From contig NC_054704.1 of NCBI RefSeq assembly GCF_016097555.1, positions 50,157,437 to 50,221,436 on the forward strand: DNA of 64,000 nucleotides, read 5' to 3'. Made by a program: the position numbers and the translations under genes. The DNA is from Gigantopelta aegis. Taxonomy: Eukaryota; Mollusca; Gastropoda; Neomphalida; Peltospiridae. Position 1 is the first letter of the stretch; each line of letters opens with the position of its first letter. This document shows positions 36,117 through 46,273 of this stretch, piece by piece. The notes beneath the pieces were generated by a model. It ran no database searches. It was not told where the DNA came from and worked only from the letters and a program-made list of their open reading frames with translations.

Positions 36117-36430
36117 AAATGTTTTATTTAACGACGCACCCAATACATTTTATGTACGGTTATATGGCATCGGACATATCGTTAAGGACCACACAGATAT
36201 GAGAGAGGAAACCCTCTGTCGCCACTTCGTGGCCTACTCTTTTCAATTAGCAGCAAGGAATATTTTATATGCACCATCCCACAGACATTATAGTACATAC
36301 CACGGCCTTTGTTAAACAAGTTGTGAAGCACTGGCTGGAACGATAAATGGCCCAACAGGGCCCACCGACGGAAATCGATCGTAGATCGATCGCGCATCAG
36401 GCGAACGCTGTACCACTGAGCTACGCCCTT
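36117..36430 (-). repeat. SINE A, tail type 1, minus orientation
   Basis: GAAATGTTTTATTTAACGAC starts the reversed tail; the reversed head GAACGCTGTACCACTGAGCT ends it. Confidence 0.9.
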
Positions 36431-37076
36431 ACCCCTTACAATGTGGGGTGCGTGACACTAATATTAATGAATTGTATCTCAACTACCCCCACCACACACA
36501 CACACACACACTCATACACAAAACCCTGCCAGTCATTTTAACGACTGTTATTGATTGGCCATTGTCTACCGCTGTGTGGGTGTGGACTCTGCCGCTTGCA
36601 AATGACTTGTAATAAAAATAATACAATAACTTGCTGGGGATATACTGATAGAGCCACGAACAACCGAGCCACATCAAAGCAGTTCAGACGCCTTGAAGTA
36701 GAAAATGAGACAATTCCATGTATTTTGAACTATTTTCCTCACCGATAATAGCCCAGGCGCGCTGAAATTAGGTTACTGAGCAATGATTATGAATTTCCTT
36801 CTGCCCGCACAAAATGTCGAGCTGTCTGAGCTTTTTTATCTGATAAAACACTGTTGGACAGTAGCCAACGATACTTGCATTTCGTATCATTTTCCCAATA
36901 TAACCCTAAAATCATAAGCGGACGAGACGAGTGGAGGGGTGGAGGGGGGGGGGGGGTGCTGGCCGTAGCAAATCCACAAATTCGGGAAAAAAGATATATT
37001 CTTCGGGCAAAATTAGCTTACCTGAAACTTTTTCACCATGTATATCTATCATTCTACCCACAATATTAGTTGTAAT

Positions 37077-37274
37077 CAGTGGCGGATCCAGAAAATCAAT
37101 TTAGGGGGAGGGGGCAGTGACATGAGGTGGAATGCCAAGGCAACTTTGGGGGAGGTTTGGAGGGGGATCGTAGCAAAATTAAAATTAATATATAATAAGA
37201 TTATAATTATCGCAAAATTTAGGTTGGCGGACCCCTGCACCCCCCGCCCCCTCCCCTCCCTAGATCCGCCTCTG
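37077..37274. mobile_element. Short CAGTGGCGGATC element with 5-bp TSD
   Basis: CAGTGGCGGATCCAGAAAAT and CTAGATCCGCCTCTG form inverted ends. GTAAT flanks both sides (37072-37076 and 37275-37279). Confidence 0.75.
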
Positions 37275-37299
37275 GTAATCCGTGATGTACAAATGCACA

Positions 37300-37421
37300 T
37301 AGCCCGAGTACTCTGACTGTAAGAGAGCTAGACGGACATTTGGACATAAACACGCTGTAATGAGAGCATGTTTATGTCCAAATGTCCGTCTAGCTCTCTT
37401 ACAGTCAGAGTACTCGGGCTA
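37300..37421. mobile_element. Fold-back element: 53-bp perfect arms, 9-bp TSD
   Basis: Bases 37300-37352 are the exact reverse complement of 37369-37421; three more pairs follow after one mismatch, leaving an 8-base loop. The arm starts TAGCCCGAGTACTCTGACTG. AAATGCACA flanks it at 37291-37299 and 37422-37430. A 9-bp duplication is typical of Mutator-like transposition, so this may be a MULE-type fold-back element. Confidence 0.8.
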
Positions 37422-37430
37422 AAATGCACA

Positions 37431-37931
37431 GTGATTCGTTTGCAACAATATATAGCTGTTTGGCAGTAACGCTATTATGAATTTAAATGTTGTTATCCAG
37501 ATTCGGTAATTTTAGTTTAATATGGACAAAAATCAGTCTGTCGCATTACAAAAATGGCTTATGCCTAAAATCCTTAACTGTGACGAAATTACTTATAAAT
37601 ACAATTAATACTAAAAACACTTAATTTAATACATGGCTGCAAGTTTATTTTAAACTGTTTTATAATTGGTTTTAATTTAGGACATCGGCAAAGATTTAAT
37701 TTCATTACTGGGGGAGGGGGGGGGGGGGGGGTTTAGAAATAAGTAATAACAGCGAAATCATGGAAATATGACGCTTGGGACTTTGACAATACAAACATTT
37801 TCTCATCAAATTGCCGAAAAGGTTATAAACAACAAACATGAATGTAGGGTACTCGTTTAAATGGAGATATCAATCTTCGTTTAGTAAACCCCAAGAAGCT
37901 TTATCTAGAACAATATGCCTAGATTACAGAT
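37431..37931. other. Gap without a gene; G-tract
   Basis: AT-rich sequence with a G run at about 37711-37731. Confidence 0.4.
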
Positions 37932-38637
37932 TAGGGTCTCCACGAGTATTCGAGTACTCGGGCACGAGCCGAGTCATCAAGACTCGAGTTTCCGTGCAAG
38001 GAAGAGCACTCTCATTTAATTATACCTTTTTACGTCATTTTGCCATATGCTAGCCACCGGTTACATTATAGGGCTACGAGACACGGAGGGAAAACAAACG
38101 TCGAATATGTTGAATGCAATACAATAGCATGATTTGACATCCATGTTTGACAGACCGGCCTCGGTGGCGTCGTGGTTAGGCCATCGGTCTACAGGCTGGT
38201 AGGTACGGGGTTCGGATCCCAGTCGAGTAATGGGATTTTTAATCAAGATACCGACTCCAAACCCTGAGTGAGTGCTCCGCAAGGCTCAATAGGTAGGTGT
38301 AAACCACTTGCACCGACCAGTGATCCATAACTGGTGCAACAAAGGCCATGGTTTGTGCTATCCTGCCTGTGGGAAGCGCAAATTAAAGATACCTTGCTGC
38401 TAATCGGAAAGAGTAACTCATGTAGTGGCGACAGCGGGTTTCCTCTCAAAAACTGTGTGGTCCTTAACCATATGTCTGACGCCATATAACCGTAAATAAA
38501 ATGTGTTGAGTGCGTCGTTAAATAAAACACTTCTTTCTTTTTTTCCTTAGTTTCATTATCATCTAGTGTAAGTGTCGGGTACTCGAGTTTGACTCTCGAG
38601 TACTCGAGTCTAATATTTTGGACGCGTGGAGGCCCTA
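37932..38637. mobile_element. hAT-like TIR element split by a SINE
   Basis: TAGGGTCTCCACGAGTATTC at the left faces ACGCGTGGAGGCCCTA at the right, with CGAGTACTCG motifs inside both ends. Flanks TTACAGAT and CTACAGAA are compatible with a decayed 8-bp duplication, as in hAT elements. The SINE at 38153-38548 sits inside. Confidence 0.6.
38153..38548 (+). repeat. SINE B, tail type 1, inside a hAT-like element
   Basis: ACCGGCCTCGGTGGCGTCGT head, shared body with AAATTAAAGATACCTTGCTG, and tail ending AATAAAACACTTC. Confidence 0.9.
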
Positions 38638-38652
38638 CTACAGAAGAAGAAG

Positions 38653-38758
38653 AAGGAAATGTTTTATTTAACGACGCACTCAACACATTTAATTTACGGT
38701 TATATGGCGTCGGGAATATGGTTAAGGACCACACAGATATTGAGAGAGGAAAGCCCTA
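38653..38758 (-). repeat. SINE tail fragment, minus orientation
   Basis: GGAAATGTTTTATTTAACGA to ATTGAGAGAGGAAAGCCC is a reversed type-1 tail. Confidence 0.8.
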
Positions 38759-39299
38759 CTACAGATCTTATTATGCAATTTAATGTTCAACAAATCTATA
38801 ACTGGTATAACAAATGTCATTCGTAATGTGAAAAAGCAACCCCAAAACACCATTTTCCAGTAAAAAGGCCTCAATATCTCTATTGTTTTTGCCTGAATTT
38901 GAGGATTTGCTCTAGCACTAGGGGACATTTGACACCCCGCCCCCCTTCCGACCCCACCCAGTATCATACGCCTATGACTCGGATCATTCAAGTGTTATCT
39001 TCCACCAGGATGTCTTATCCGGTAACCGGAAGTTTTTAGACCAACAACTGTAAATGATGAGCAAGCTACATAACGTCTACATAAGTATGCTTAAGCTTTA
39101 TATAATCACTCGGAAAACTGTACAGACATAAAACACTTGAACGACACCGGTTTGGATCGGATTGCCCGCAAATACAAGGAAGAATATTATATCCATTTCT
39201 AGGTATGACATACAAAAACACTGGATATCAGATTACAGAAAAAAACAAGAAAGCTAGTCACCAAGAATGGAAGTTCAACCAATGACAAAAAAGAAGAAG

Positions 39300-39490
39300 T
39301 TTGTGTTGTTTAACGACACCACTAGAGCACGTTGATTTATGAATCATCGGCTATTGGAGTCTGACATACAGTCTGGCTATATTTGTTTCCATTATTAACG
39401 GGATCTTTGATATACACCATCCCACAGAGAGAATAGCACATACCAGGGCCTTTAATATACCATGATATGTGCTATTCTGTCTGCGGGATG

Positions 39491-39568
<78 letters not shown>

Positions 39569-39860
39569 GTTCGCCGGTTCGCTTGATACCCGATCGGTCT
39601 AGAATCGATCACCGTCGGTTGGCCATTTGGGCTATTTCTCGTTCCAGCCAGTGCACCACGACTAGTAGGCCTATATCAAAGGCCGTTGTATATACTATCC
39701 TGTCTTTGGCCGGTATAGTGCATGTAAAAGATCCCTTGCTATTAATGTCAAAATGTTGCGGGTTTTCTAAGACTATATATATCAGAATTACCAAACGTTT
39801 GACATCCAATAGTCAATGATTAATAAATCAATGTGCTTTAGTGGTGTCGTTAAACAAAAT
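39300..39860. repeat. SINE cluster with a microsatellite grown inside it
   Basis: A minus copy (39300-39460) runs into a short plus core CTATTCTGTCTGCGGGATGG, whose GTGCATATA has become a (TG)n(TA)n run (39491-39566). A second plus copy follows (39575-39860) with a type-2 tail. Confidence 0.8.
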
Positions 39861-39952
39861 TAATTTTCAAGATTTTAGAGTACGTATAATTTTTCCCTCC
39901 GTACCCTCTGGCAGAAATCTTGTGGGTTTTTTTGGAAAAATCTAACCCAATA

Positions 39953-40126
39953 CAGGGGCGTGCGCAGGAAATTTTGCAGGGGGGGGGGGGTCGTCGAGGT
40001 ATGTGGCGAAGCCCGACACCGCGAGCACCGCAGGCGCGAAGCCCGTGGCAGGGGGTCTGGGGGGATATGATTTTTTTTTTCGATCCCCAAACCCCCCCCC
40101 CCCCCCCCCCCCCGCGCACGCGCCTG
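39953..40126. mobile_element. GC-rich TIR element (CAGGGGCGTGCGCAGG)
   Basis: CAGGGGCGTGCGCAGGAAAT faces CGCGCACGCGCCTG across a GC-rich centre with G and C tracts. Confidence 0.6.
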
Positions 40127-40256
40127 CAATATTCTGTGTCCCACTAACATTATTATTATCCCATTTTGTTAGACAGACGCATACACATTATTTTCCAACC
40201 CCATTAAATAAAACTATAAAAATTGTCCCACAAATTTAGTAAATATCTATCAGTTC

Positions 40257-40370
40257 CTGGGCCCCGTTCCACGAAGCGATCTTAGACCTAAGATCAACTT
40301 AAGTGCATAGGATAGCTATGCTCTTAAGGTAAACTTAGGGCTAAGATCGCTTCGTGGAACAGGGCCCTGG
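40257..40370. repeat. 114-bp near-perfect palindrome
   Basis: CGTTCCACGAAGCGATCTTA and TAAGATCGCTTCGTGGAAC are outer arms. AACTTAAGTGCATAG and CTATGCTCTTAAGGT pair further in. Same family as 1894-1958. Confidence 0.8.
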
Positions 40371-41775
40371 AGTGTACGTGCATGAACCGTAAACGAATAT
40401 AGGCATGATCAAATTATATGACTTGATTTTGACTGTATAGCAGGCCTATATGGTTTATAGATCTTTAAAAACCGATTAGGCATTAGTTCTGATATGTATA
40501 TATACAGTGTACTAATAAGTTCTCTTCTTTCGTGTTGTTTAATAGTATCATATACATGGATTGTTAAACTATAATTACTTCACATAATCACGAATGACAC
40601 TGCATGTGAATGTTTCGCATATCAAGTTAGCCTATAGAAACTACTCAGCACTTGGAATTATCGGGAATTAGCATTAATCCAATTTTCTTGATGCTAGTAA
40701 TACTCAAATAAACCTACATAATAAAACATTGATAGCTCGTTTCTTAATAGTTCACCACCTCCAAACAATATTTAATTAAATTCTCAGTGAAGTCAGCTCA
40801 CTATGTTTAATAATAAAGAAAATTAGTTTTAAGGTATAAATATAACATAATTTATACCATAATCAAACCATTTTTCTAATATGAAACATTGGGAATGGAG
40901 TTTATTGATAATTTAATGAAACTTGATTATATTAATTTCTTAATACCATGGAAGGTGAACCCTTCGAAAAGCTACACAAGTTGAAGTTTCGTAAACGCGC
41001 ATTTCAAGTTGGCCAAAAATCAGTAAATTATATTGCTTGGATAAGCCTTTAATTGTTGACATTTACATCAATATAATAAAATATTGGGCACATCTGGAAT
41101 ATCATCCTATATTCAGGAAACTTCTTGCCTATGCTTCACACAAGTTTACAGACCAGTGTGTTCAAATAACGGTTCTTGATAGCGACAGTGCTCTTTCCGC
41201 TCACAGTGGTGCGTATGAGACATTTGGAGGAAAATAATAAAAGGAAAAACAAAAATGACAGCTCCCATGGATACATTTTCTTTTCCTCCAAGCTTTGACA
41301 TAAAGTTTGTGCATTTGAATTCATATTGTGTTTTATAATACGTGAACAAAAATTCTTTTTTTTAAAAAGACTTCCGTATTCCCTACCCCATTTGGGGTGT
41401 TGAATTAACGCTCTCAACTGAATATTGCATTAAACAAAACAAACGACGTAGTAGTACTAGTAGTGGCACTAGTAATGCTAAGTTCAGGATTCGAACTCCA
41501 AACCATTCCGTACTGTAGCCGAACGCTCAATGTTTATAAAACATATTTAGGGGGTATAAGGAGGGGTGGAGAGCGGGATAAGGAAGTCTTGTCAATGCAA
41601 TAATCTTGTAGCCATTCATACTGTCGTACTGAGTTCATTTTATAACCATGATTATGATATTTTAATTTATTTTTCCTGACAGCTTTTCCATCAAACTGCG
41701 TCCTTCTAATATCAGACATGAATACGATACTTACATAAAGAATATTATACATTTTTCAGTTAGGTTACATGAAGG
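40371..41775. other. Gap without a recognised gene
   Basis: AT-rich sequence. A short frame at 40949-41052 starts with a good ACCATGG context (MEGEPFEKLHKLKF) but ends after 34 codons with no known domain. Confidence 0.35.
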
Positions 41776-42040
41776 GGACGGGACATAGCCCAGTCACGCC
41801 AGTTCGCCTGATGCTTATTCGATCTAGGATCAATCCCCATTGTTGGGCCCTTAGGGCCATTTCTCATTCCAGCCAGTGCACCACAACTGGTATATCAAAA
41901 ATTAAGGTTGTTGTATGTGCTGTCATGTCTGTTGGATGATGCATACATATTATTATAAGATCCCTTGCTACTAATAGAAAAATGTAGCAGGTTTCCTCAT
42001 CTAGACTATGTCAAAATTACTGGATGTTTGACCGATGATT
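41776..42040 (+). repeat. SINE A, diverged
   Basis: GGGACATAGCCCAGTCACG, CCAGCCAGTGCACCACAACT and AAGATCCCTTGCTACTAATA in order. Confidence 0.8.
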
Positions 42041-42063
42041 AAAATGGTCTTTATATACGAAGT

Positions 42064-42872
42064 GGCTATATATATGACAGCCATGTATATGGCCTCTGCT
42101 TACGAGGGCTGACTATATACACAGCAAAAATGTATATAACTGGTAAATAAGTATTTGATTGATCCCTATTTCCGAACTACCTGGAACAGGATGAATACAC
42201 ACTAAGTATGAACATTGTGTGGTCTGTACAGGGGAATGGGGGTTGAATATGAATCTATAGGACCCTTTTGTGTATGTTTCCATAGACATCTACCATATAT
42301 ATGAATAGCTTAATATTGCCCCTGCAGTACTCAAATAATAATAATAAATGAATAATTAAAATTACAAATTATCAGCTGCTGAGAGATTATCTAAAAGAGA
42401 AAATAAATACACACTAACTACGGACAGTACACAAACTAAAAATGAAAAACAACAAACAAGCCGTTGCTTAAGCAAATTTTCTTTTCTTTTTTTTCTTTAT
42501 AATTATCCGGGGGAGCATGTCTTGACCCCCTCTCCTGGAAACTTTGCTCACCAGTCTAGAACCCCCTTGCTAAAATTGCTTCACATATGCCTGCAGTGGT
42601 CCTGTGTACGGTAGCTCCGTAACACCCCCCACAATAATAAAAAAAAAGAGAGAGTAAAAATAAATGAAAAGATCCAACGAAAACATATAAAAAAAAAAAT
42701 AATAAAAAAAATTGTAAGTTTATGTTGTAACTATTATTTTATTTCATCGTATTCGCCATTATTTTGTCATGAAATAATATATTTAAAATTATATTTAAGT
42801 CTCTATACACAGCAGTTGTGTATATAAAATTTAAGGGTACAGTAGTGATACTTAGCTGTCGTATATATAGCC
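42064..42872. mobile_element. TIR element, GGCTATATATAYGACAGC
   Basis: GGCTATATATATGACAGC (42064-42081) and GCTGTCGTATATATAGCC (42855-42872) are inverted, 17 of 18 matching. No transposase. The family was not recognised. Confidence 0.55.
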
Positions 42873-43455
42873 TCATGAATAATCAGTTTTGTCGTACATT
42901 TTAGACTCATCATAAAAGAGTTCCAACTGGTTGTCATGGGATTCCCTCAATTATGGTTCAGTTAAAATGTTTTAGGTGATACAAATTAATGTAATTTCCA
43001 TTTATAATCCATATTTAAAGAACTAAGGCCCATTTAACTATGTTTAGGCACATATGTTTGAAAAAAATAACCCTTTTGTGCATGCAAATGGCCGACATGT
43101 AGACGACAACAAAGTGGATGTGAATTGTGCCAACCGTGCACAAGAAAACAAATATAATGCAGTTAGGGACGTTGATGATACACTTAAAGTTTTTTTTTTT
43201 TTTAACATAAAGTAATTGATTTTAATATAAATAACCATTCATATACTTATCATTAATTTATTAGGTCTGTTTGTTTTTTTAAATTTTAAAATCTATTGGA
43301 CTTGCCAACATTAAATGTCAACATGATAAAAAATGGTCCGAAACATTTATCTTGATGAATTAGGGGAGTGGGTAGTGGGTGTCCTTTGCAGCTAATAGCC
43401 ATGTACATGAATATTCCCTTAATGGGACTAGGCCATCACAAATATTCTGGAAGCA
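42873..43455. other. Flank 5' of the transposase-like gene
   Basis: No clear terminal repeat of the neighbouring transposase gene was found. A block at 43101-43160 resembles 1140-1186 inside a TIR element. Confidence 0.4.
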
Positions 43456-45503
43456 ATGGAAAATGGATATTCAGTGTTTACCCCTCTGTCATCGCAACAA
43501 CTTCAGAGTTTTATGAATTATAAAAATGCTTGTGCAGCACTTGGTTCAGTGGCAATGCCTATGAAGCCTATTTTAGAACATTATGAATTGGCTGAAGACA
43601 AAATAGAAAGTGTGATCAATCAACTTTTACAGACATTCCCTCTTCTCTGTGTCAGACAACATAAAAACATGTACTGATTGATTTCACTGAGATGATACTG
43701 AAACCTAACATTATGGCTGAAATCTTAACTCTTGACTTGTCAGACACTTGCGTAACCAAAGATGAATGTCAAGAAACCGTCAGTAATCCATTTGAAGGAA
43801 TTTTTATGTACAAGAAGACTGGCCCCATTCCAATGCAACAGAAATGTCCTGAACTGCTGAATGTTATAATGGAGTTTGTGAAGGTACATGGCTATGCAGC
43901 CCATGCACGGAGACGAGAAGGTACAAGTACAAGTTGTGGCATACGGTTGGAAGACATTCGGAAACATGTTCAACAGAGACTGCCAGAATTGGAAACCATT
44001 TCAAAAAGCAAGATTTACAATTTATTAAAGCCTGCACGACAAAGCACCCGATAAGCAGCAAATCATAAAGATTGTCTTGACACCCGACTGGGGACAAAGA
44101 ACTGCGATGTCAGCAAAGAAAACCCTGATGCACACAGTCACTTTGCAACAGTAGCTAATGTTCGCCAAATGTGTGCCACTTACCCAGATGATTGTATTAT
44201 CTTTTCCTGTGACGGCAAGGCCAAGGTCCATATTGGAGGGCAAGCAGTTTCCAGGTACCATCAAATTAGGACATTTTTCCCCACGAATGACATGCCTCAT
44301 TATAATGATCATGATTTCCCCACTCCAGGATATCTTATTCAGCCAGATGGGTACTTAATGTTAAGCAGTGACTCGATATCAATGTCCATAGACAAGCTGG
44401 GAAGAGAGGATGTTGCCACACCACATGACGGCCCGATGTGGGTTTTCAATAGATGCGTTAAAAATATTTCGATAACCATTGAAGACCACATCAATGACCA
44501 GAGAAATATTCTGAATTGGAATATAGAAAAGAAACGACCTATACTTGTCAATGTGACAGATAGTGGGCCAGACTGGACACCGAAAAGCTGTCTTAATCCT
44601 TTCTACATGGGTAGACTGTGGCGCGATGAAAAACTGGACATGCTGGTTTCTGTGTGTGAGCCTGCTGGCCTGTCTTGATTTAACCCAATTGAACACAAAT
44701 GGTCAGCCTGCTCCAAATGGCTTGCTGGTGTGTCTCTTCCCACTACGCTCCCTGATGATGTTCAACCCCCGGAAAATATAATGGAAGAAGAAAGACTTGT
44801 ATTCAACAATGCATTGGACATACTTAATGGTCACTGGGATGGCAAGAATCATGGTGGTCATCAAGTCACATCTGTAGCCTGCAAGCATGGTGACATGCCA
44901 GAAAACTACATCAGGTACTATAATGACCACTTGGATGTAAAACGGATGTTTGATTCCAGTCTCCGGCAAATGAAACAGGATCCGGTCTTGTCTGAGAAAC
45001 TGGATGAATGGAAGTTCCTTGTCCATCACATAGATAGGAGGATAGGGTACGTATCTTTCAAGCGAGTGAGTTGTGCGAATTCGTCTTGCATATGTCTTTT
45101 GAAACCTCTCATTGCAGTGAAGGTGTGTGGGCTCTCGTTGGATGAATCCTGGCACATTCCACCCATCACACTGGATTCAGATCACCCAGGCCACTTCAAA
45201 ACATTCAAGCAACTGTGTGCAACTAACCAATATGACAGCCCTGAACAGCACTTCACAGCATCTCAAAATGGATCCTGCCTTAAATGCAGATACATGTTCA
45301 CATCCAGTGCAGACCGAACCCGCCACACCTTGCTTGTCCATGGAGGAAAACGAGGAAATAATGACAATAAAAACAATGGAGAAAAAACACACCAGTGCCC
45401 TGTATGCAGTATGTTGTTTCCCACGAGATACCAACTTCAGAAACACCAGCAAATCACTCGGCACAAGCTGAAAAAAGGAAGGCCTTCTAATTCTAAGATG
45501 TGA
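43456..45503 (+). pseudogene. DDE transposase-like gene with C2H2 zinc fingers, broken
   Basis: Intronless. The N-terminal 73 codons (43456-43677) are in another frame from the rest. From about 43671 to 45503 a single frame continues past only two stops, TAA at 44052 and TGA at 44676. In order: a helix-turn-helix-like stretch (RLEDIRKHVQQRLPEL..SKSKIYNLLKP), FSCDGKAKVHIGG (first Asp), VTDSGPDWTPKS (second Asp) and FNPIEHKWS (Glu), a DDE triad with the NPxE motif of Tc1/IS630-type enzymes. C-terminal fingers follow: CLKCRYMF..H..H and CPVCSMLF..H..H. The TGA sits directly before FNPIEH, probably from a Trp codon. Such enzymes cut and join transposon ends in the nucleus. AATAAA follows at about 45661. 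No terminal repeats were found, so a decayed transposon or a retrocopy are both possible. Confidence 0.7.
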
Positions 45504-46152
45504 ATATTTACTGTAAAATTGCCTCGATCCCTGACTGAATGCCTGTGATGACATATGACCATAGTGTTTTCACCTTCTGACACACACACTATGCCCACAC
45601 ATGGCATGACTTCAGTGATTTATGAATGATGACATTTTAATTTAATTTTGAACAAATTTTTAATAAATTTCTACATATTCCATATTCTTGTTTTTATGTC
45701 TGTGGTTAGTCCTATAATCTAGATCAATCTCATGTCCCATGATAAAATGTTGATATGTACTACTTTGGGGGGGGGGGGGGGGGGGGGGGGGGTCTGGAAA
45801 AGTAGTACTCTTTGTACTACTGTGAAAATGTTGAAAACTTTGGATGACCCCTTAGTGGTATTGAATTAAAATAATTAACTCAGTGTTGCATTAAGCACTT
45901 CAAATGATGTGGTACTCAGTAGTACTAAAGTTGTTAGGGGGAAAATAAGGTATTCATGCAATGACAACGCTTTCAAATTTTCCCCATTTCTGTACAATAT
46001 ATATTTATATATATTCAGATTCACGCAGTTAGTGTTCTTTTTTTTTCAATTTTCACACCGGTGTGTCAAACCGAAAAGAAATAACATAATCCTTAATCAA
46101 GGACTTTAACTAAAATGTATATAACATGTCACAACTTATTAATTGTTTTCAG
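45504..46152. other. Spacer between the transposase-like gene and SMG8 exons
   Basis: Includes a run of about 25 G at 45767-45792. No 5' exon of SMG8 with a start codon could be supported. Confidence 0.4.
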
Positions 46153-46273
46153 AAGCCTTCCATCCTTGGAGAAGAAAGTATGTGTTGTAACTATCATAGG
46201 CAAGAACCGTCTAAGTGGATTTACTACAAAAGCATCCATTTTGAATCCAGTTCTTGACAGAGATGTTTTTCTT
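46153..46273 (+). CDS. SMG8: SMG8 exon a (KVCVVTIIGKNR)
   Basis: Acceptor TTGTTTTCAG, donor GTAAGT. The first base completes a split codon, so a coding exon lies upstream. Encodes SLPSLEKKVCVVTIIGKN and VLDRDVFL, the first strand and P-loop-like start of the G-like fold; the glycine-lysine of IIGKN is kept. Confidence 0.92.
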
